NCBI GenBank assembly: GCA_038228295.1
Contig: JBBRPH010000026.1
Coordinates: forward strand, 1-64,000
Length of the DNA stretch: 64,000 nucleotides
From: JAICKM01 sp038228295
GTDB lineage: Bacteria; Chloroflexota; Chloroflexia; QHBQ01; JAICKM01
Direction of reading: 5' to 3'
Program-made: the position numbers and the translations under genes
The notes under the pieces: model-generated
What the model saw: only the letters and a program-made list of their open reading frames with translations
Told to the model about the DNA's origin: nothing
Database searches by the model: none
Part shown: positions 61,453 to 64,000 of the stretch, piece after piece
How positions within the stretch are numbered: position 1 is the stretch's first letter
How the letters are laid out: each line of letters starts with the position of its first letter

Positions 61453-62134
61453 CGGTATTCACACTTTCATCGGCCAGTTCCATATCCTGGAAGGGGTGTC
61501 GCTGGCGGTGCCGGCGGGTAGCATCACCGCCCTGCTGGGCCGCAACGGGGCCGGCAAAACCACTACGCTGCGCTCGATCATGGGCCTGCTTGCGCCCCGC
61601 GACGGGAGTATCCGGCTAGCGGGTGAAGAGATCGGCGGCTTGACTGCGTTCGGCATCGCGGCGCGTGGCGTGGGCTATGTGCCCGAACACCGCGCTGTCT
61701 TCCGCGATCTGACCGTGGAAGAAAACCTACGGATCGCCGAACGCAAACGCGGCGACCTGGCCCGCCGCAGCGATCTGATCTTCGAGCTGTTTCCCGATCT
61801 GAAACGCTTCTATCGGCTGCCCGGCGGCCAATTGTCGGGCGGGCAGCAACAAATGCTCGCCATCGGCCGCGCCCTGGTGCCCGACAACCAACTGCTGCTG
61901 ATAGACGAGCCGAGCGAGGGGCTGGCGCCGATCATCATCGAAGGCATTGTCGCCGCCTTGCGCCGCCTGTCGGCCCACATGACAGTGCTGCTGGTTGAGC
62001 AAAATTTCCGTATGGCCGCGCAACTGGCCGATCAGTATTTCATCTTGGACGACGGGCGCACGGTGCAAGCCGGGCGCATGGCCGATCTGGTGGCGGATCG
62101 GGCCACCGTCACACGCTACCTGGGGGCTGCATAA
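61430..62134 (+). CDS. livF: Liv-type ABC transporter ATPase (LivF-like)
   Basis: The product has 234 residues. Motifs: ALLGRNGAGKTTTLRSIMGL (Walker A), GVGYVPEHRAVFRDLTVEEN (Q-loop region), LSGGQQQMLAIGRALV (signature), LLLIDEPSEGLAPIII (Walker B), VLLVEQNFRMA (switch region, His replaced by Gln as is common in LivF). It pairs with the LivG-like subunit. Its stop TAA shares the last A with the ATG of the permease gene (TAATG), so translation is coupled. Confidence 0.93.
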   Translation: MTDLLTVDGIHTFIGQFHILEGVSLAVPAGSITALLGRNGAGKTTTLRSIMGLLAPRDGSIRLAGEEIGGLTAFGIAARGVGYVPEHRAVFRDLTVEENLRIAERKRGDLARRSDLIFELFPDLKRFYRLPGGQLSGGQQQMLAIGRALVPDNQLLLIDEPSEGLAPIIIEGIVAALRRLSAHMTVLLVEQNFRMAAQLADQYFILDDGRTVQAGRMADLVADRATVTRYLGAA

Positions 62135-63639
62135 TGGCAAATCTCTTGATGCGCAACCGGCCCTTGCTGGTCACACTCGGCCTTGTCGCGCTCATGCTGG
62201 TCTGGATGGGCACGCAATACAAACCCCAGGTGACGGCCGGCATCCTGCTGTCCGGGCTGACGCTGGGCGCGCTCTACTTCCTGGTCACATCGGGCCTTTC
62301 GCTGATCTTCGGCTTGATGGACGTGCTGAATTTCGCGCACGGTATCTTTTTCATGATCGGGGCGTATGTCGGTTACACGTTCTATGCCAATCCCCGCCTG
62401 ATGCTAAACACACTGCCGCTGTTGCTGGCATTACTGGGCGGTCTAGTTATCGGTGGGCGGCTAGCCGGCGTGTTGCGCGGCCCGGCGCCTGGTAGCCCGG
62501 TGGCGCGGGCGCTGGTCGGCGGGCTGGGCGTAGTCGGCGGCGGGCTGCTGCTAGCCGCTGTTTGGGGGCTGAATCTGCTCGCTCTCGCGCCGATTGCCGG
62601 CGGGGCAGCCAGTCCCAGCGCCCTGAGCGAACCGGATGGGCAGTACATGGGGCGGGTGGTCGCCGCAGGCGGCGCGGGCTTGCTGCTGGGACTACTGCGC
62701 GGTCGGCTGGAACCCACGCACGCCCGGCGACGGCGGCTGAATCTCCGCAGCTTGCTGTTGGGCCTCGCCGTCGCCATTGTCGCCCTGGTGCTGGTCTACA
62801 CGCGCGAATCGGGCGCGGCGTTTGTGCTGGGTCTGCCGTCGAATGGGCGCTTTGTACTGGCCTTAGTGGCCGGCGCGGCGGCGGGCGCGGTGTTGGGGGG
62901 GCTGGTCGAATGGAGCCTGATCCGCCCACTCTATGTGCGACCCATCTATCAGGTGCTGCTTACGCTCGGCCTGGTCTTTGTCGGCACCGAGGCGGTCAAA
63001 GGTATCTGGGGGCCAACCGGCTTCAATATGGAGATGCCCACGCAGTTCGCCACACGCGGCACCGCCTGCCGCGCCGCCACGCTGACCGACTGGCTGACCA
63101 AAGGTTGCGCGTCCATAGATGTGCTAGGGCGCCCTTTCCCGACCTATCGCTTGTTCATCATCTTGCTCGGTGGCGTGATGTTCCTCGCTATCGCCCTGCT
63201 GCTGCGGCATTCGCGCCTCGGCATGATCATCCGCGCCGGCGTACAAGACAGCGAAATGGTGCAAGCGCTGGGCATCAACGTGCGCTGGATTTTCACGCTG
63301 GTCTTCGCGCTCGGCACCGGCTTGGCTGCGCTGGGCGGAGTAGCCGCCGCCCCGTTTATCGGCGTGTATCCCGACATGGGGCAAGAGTTCCTGCTGCTAG
63401 CCTTTATCGCCGTGGTGATTGGCGGCATGGGCAGCTTCTCCGGGGCCGCGCTCGGCGCACTGCTGGTCGGTCTAGCCCGTGCGTTCGGCGACCAACTGGT
63501 GACCACCGGCATCCACCTGCCCGGCTTAGAAGAGGCGGTCAAGTTCAGCCCATCCATCGCCCGCGCCTCCACCGTGCTGCTGATGGCCGTGGTGCTGCTC
63601 GTCCGTCCCGCCGGGCTATTCGGTAAAAAAGAAACGTAA
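62134..63639 (+). CDS. livH: Liv-type permease (LivH-like) with an inserted membrane segment
   Basis: The product has 501 residues, whereas LivH proteins usually have about 300. The start (GLTLGALYFLVTSGLSLIFG, LMDVLNFAHGIFFMIGAYVG) and the end (GVQDSEMVQALGINVRWIFT, LAFIAVVIGGMGSFSGAALG) are typical. Between about residues 95 and 265 lies an extra block with further hydrophobic helices (ALVGGLGVVGGGLLLAAVWG, LLLGLAVAIVALVLV) and a basic loop (RGRLEPTHARRRRLNLRS). The block may alter topology or add a domain. It should form the channel with the LivM-like protein. Confidence 0.88.
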   Translation: MANLLMRNRPLLVTLGLVALMLVWMGTQYKPQVTAGILLSGLTLGALYFLVTSGLSLIFGLMDVLNFAHGIFFMIGAYVGYTFYANPRLMLNTLPLLLALLGGLVIGGRLAGVLRGPAPGSPVARALVGGLGVVGGGLLLAAVWGLNLLALAPIAGGAASPSALSEPDGQYMGRVVAAGGAGLLLGLLRGRLEPTHARRRRLNLRSLLLGLAVAIVALVLVYTRESGAAFVLGLPSNGRFVLALVAGAAAGAVLGGLVEWSLIRPLYVRPIYQVLLTLGLVFVGTEAVKGIWGPTGFNMEMPTQFATRGTACRAATLTDWLTKGCASIDVLGRPFPTYRLFIILLGGVMFLAIALLLRHSRLGMIIRAGVQDSEMVQALGINVRWIFTLVFALGTGLAALGGVAAAPFIGVYPDMGQEFLLLAFIAVVIGGMGSFSGAALGALLVGLARAFGDQLVTTGIHLPGLEEAVKFSPSIARASTVLLMAVVLLVRPAGLFGKKET

Positions 63640-63654
63640 GACCTTATGTCTTAC
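63636..63654 (+). repeat. Heptad hairpin over the LivH-like stop codon
   Basis: GTAAGAC and GTCTTAC flank the loop CTTAT, a perfect 7-bp stem. The TAA stop (63637-63639) lies in the first arm. It may act as a small attenuator or simply belong to the heptad family. Confidence 0.55.
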
Positions 63655-63676
63655 GCAATCATTGGGAGACACCGCC

Positions 63677-64000
63677 GTGGCGAACGCAAAATCTGCAACA
63701 CAACCCGTAGCTCAGAATGCAGAACGCAGAACGCAGAACTCCAGCGCGCTCCGGCGGGGCGGCTTGGTTGTGGCGGGGTTGGCCGCCTTGCCGTTTGTGC
63801 TGGCTGTGCTCAGCGGGCAAGCGGTGGATGGTGGCAACTCCAAGTTCTGGCAGGGCGTGTTGATCCAGGTGTTTATCCTGGCCGTGTACGCTATGAGCTA
63901 TAACCTGCTACTGGGCTACACCGGTATCCTCTCGTTCGGCCATGCCATGTTCTACGGCAGCGGCGCGTATACCGCAGCGATCCTACTGACCCATGCGGGC
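63677..64000 (+). CDS. livM: Liv-type permease (LivM-like), partial
   Basis: 108 codons are visible before the window ends. Two hydrophobic helices (LVVAGLAALPFVLAVLSG, VLIQVFILAVYAMSYNLLLG) and the family motif GYTGILSFGHAMFYGSGAYT identify the LivM permease. The start is GTG at 63677 with GGGAGA about eight bases upstream. Residues 12-22 (AQNAERRTQNS) are encoded by a heptanucleotide array and precede the first helix. It completes the importer begun at 58745. Confidence 0.88.
   Translation, partial: MANAKSATQPVAQNAERRTQNSSALRRGGLVVAGLAALPFVLAVLSGQAVDGGNSKFWQGVLIQVFILAVYAMSYNLLLGYTGILSFGHAMFYGSGAYTAAILLTHAG
63711..63745 (+). repeat. Heptanucleotide array inside the 5' end of the LivM-like gene
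   Basis: Units CTCAGAA, TGCAGAA, CGCAGAA, CGCAGAA, CTCCAGC, 35 bp long, within coding sequence 34 bases after the GTG. Same length and similar words (CAGAACTCC) as the array inside the ATP-grasp gene. Confidence 0.7.

Noticed and set aside
62562..63626. A 354-codon frame overlapping the LivH-like gene
   Set aside because: It is a +1 frame shadow without motifs; the permease frame carries the membrane helices.

Overview
The window is GC-rich bacterial chromosome and most probably comes from a filamentous Chloroflexota (class Chloroflexia or a close relative). This is inferred from gene content: BTAD/AAA regulators of about 1,000 residues, SLH-anchored beta-helix proteins with Thr/Pro linkers, tandem surface repeats fused to a periplasmic binding protein, a PknG-type kinase, and heptanucleotide repeat arrays between genes. 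I see no rRNA, tRNA, CRISPR array, complete insertion sequence or prophage.

Layout. 1-6.8 kb: a secreted repeat protein broken by an in-frame TGA, a small protein behind 11-bp-phased direct repeats, a BTAD/AAA regulator with a C-terminal EF-hand region, and a membrane-anchored protein. 6.9-9.6 kb: an HTH protein and a probable single-strand annealing protein behind a strong promoter with a LexA-type (SOS) box, divergent from an EAD1-TPR protein of conflict-system type. 9.6-12.5 kb: a YitT transporter and a two-subunit CoA-transferase-fold enzyme. 12.7-17.4 kb: a TelA/XpaC operon with two extracytoplasmic binding proteins, one fused to a vWA domain. 17.7-25.6 kb: two oxidoreductases, membrane proteins, an ATP-grasp/phosphotransferase pair, a GT39-like membrane glycosyltransferase and a lipoprotein. 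25.7-30.6 kb: GlgB, then an SLH surface protein. 31.5-33.4 kb: a Baeyer-Villiger-type monooxygenase followed by a scar of two gene remnants. 33.5-39.6 kb: a ROK regulator with a GH16 glucanase, and a CBM32/beta-helix paralogue broken by two in-frame TAG codons. 40.0-46.3 kb: a PknG-like kinase operon (kinase, vWA, FHA, four-helix membrane sensor) ending in a miniature inverted-repeat element and a truncated reading frame. 46.6-50.4 kb: an ArsR regulator, a second copy of the element and a MalT-like BTAD regulator. 50.5-64.0 kb: a one-direction block with a KAS III-like enzyme, SDR, acyl-CoA ligase, four alpha/beta hydrolases (two of them secreted polyester-depolymerase-like enzymes) and a complete Liv-type ABC importer, the last gene running off the end.

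How the genes may work together. The 50.5-64 kb block reads as an extracellular polyester (PHA-like) or ester degradation locus with uptake of the released acids and activation to CoA thioesters; this is inference from families and order. The 40-46 kb operon resembles the actinobacterial GlnX-PknG-GarA signalling module. The 33.5-39.6 kb block is a beta-glucan response locus under a ROK regulator.

The most striking structural signal is a set of heptanucleotide tandem arrays (7.2, 9.5, 20.9, 21.8, 52.4, 53.9-54.0, 60.6 and 63.6-63.7 kb). They start at stop codons, end at start codons, fold into long hairpins, and in two cases lie inside the first 25 codons of a gene.
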